DNA of 12,384 nt, from contig CANJDA010000054.1 of the NCBI GenBank assembly GCA_947472705.1, positions 1-12,384 of the forward strand. The letters run 5' to 3'. The DNA comes from Flavobacteriaceae bacterium (GTDB lineage Bacteria > Bacteroidota > Bacteroidia > Flavobacteriales > Flavobacteriaceae). The notes beneath the pieces were generated by a model, which ran no database searches, was not told the DNA's origin, and was given only the letters and a program-made list of their open reading frames with translations. Made by a program: the position numbers and the translations under genes. Of the stretch, positions 12,368-12,384 are shown in pieces (position 1 is the stretch's first letter; every line of letters begins with the position of its first letter).

Positions 12368-12384
12368 TGGGAGTTATTCACAAA
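12367..12384 (+). CDS. rpsI: 30S ribosomal protein S9, first six codons only
   Basis: The ATG overlaps the rplM stop by one base, and the six codons before the window ends read MGVIHK, which fits the start of flavobacterial S9. The conserved rplM-rpsI order supports the call. The rest lies outside the window. Confidence 0.85.

Noticed and set aside
12163..12381. A 72-codon minus-strand frame opposite rplM
   Set aside because: rplM is certain on the plus strand; the opposite frame has no family resemblance or start signals.

Overview
The window reads as chromosomal DNA of a flavobacterium (phylum Bacteroidota, Flavobacterium or a close relative). This rests on low G+C, promoters of the TAnnTTTG (-7) type, a type IX secretion (T9SS) C-terminal sorting domain, a DUF2723 protein, and a family-A DNA polymerase with an intact 3'-5' exonuclease. 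All tools were unavailable, so family calls rest on motifs read by eye.

Layout. 1-914 (+) is the 3' end of a DUF2723 membrane protein, closed by a strong terminator. 993-1628 (+) is a NodB-type polysaccharide deacetylase whose stop overlaps that of a convergent, cysteine-free thioredoxin-fold protein (1625-1921, -). Upstream of that lies a membrane-anchored calcineurin-like phosphoesterase (1996-3228, -). From 3301 to 6227 there is a compact minus-strand signalling island: a small secreted Lys/Ala-rich protein (3385-3588), a sensor kinase (3694-5025), an OmpR-type response regulator (5027-5701) and a second, paralogous small secreted Lys-rich protein (5960-6151). polA (6323-9175, +) follows, ending at a bidirectional terminator. 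Next is a minus-strand pair: an exported ankyrin-repeat protein (9994-10515) and a DOMON-like T9SS cargo protein (9229-9987). A LacI-family regulator (10620-11642, -) is divergent from rplM-rpsI (11912 to the end, +).

The most interesting part is 3301-6227. The response regulator gene and both small-protein genes each have the same 35-bp promoter: two CTTCATTTT half-sites at an 11-bp period, then exactly 7 bp, then a TAnnTTTG-like -7 element. This is the architecture expected for an activating OmpR/PhoB-family regulator. It predicts a self-contained, autoregulated local regulon whose outputs are two tiny, very basic, exported proteins. Composition, signal peptide and control by an OmpR-family regulator recall enterobacterial Asr (acid-shock protein), but that is an analogy, not shown homology. 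The regulator's leader also carries two terminator-like hairpins in tandem, suggesting attenuation or a short regulated RNA.

Other points worth attention are the loss of both catalytic cysteines in the thioredoxin-like protein, a possible sliding-clamp-binding peptide in the PolA linker, candidate heme ligands in the DOMON-like protein paired with an exported ankyrin protein, a terminator that ends only 11 nt before the deacetylase start codon, and a 16-bp perfect palindrome between lacI-like and rplM. No gene-free stretch exceeds 300 bases. I saw no tRNA, rRNA, insertion sequence, CRISPR array or phage gene.
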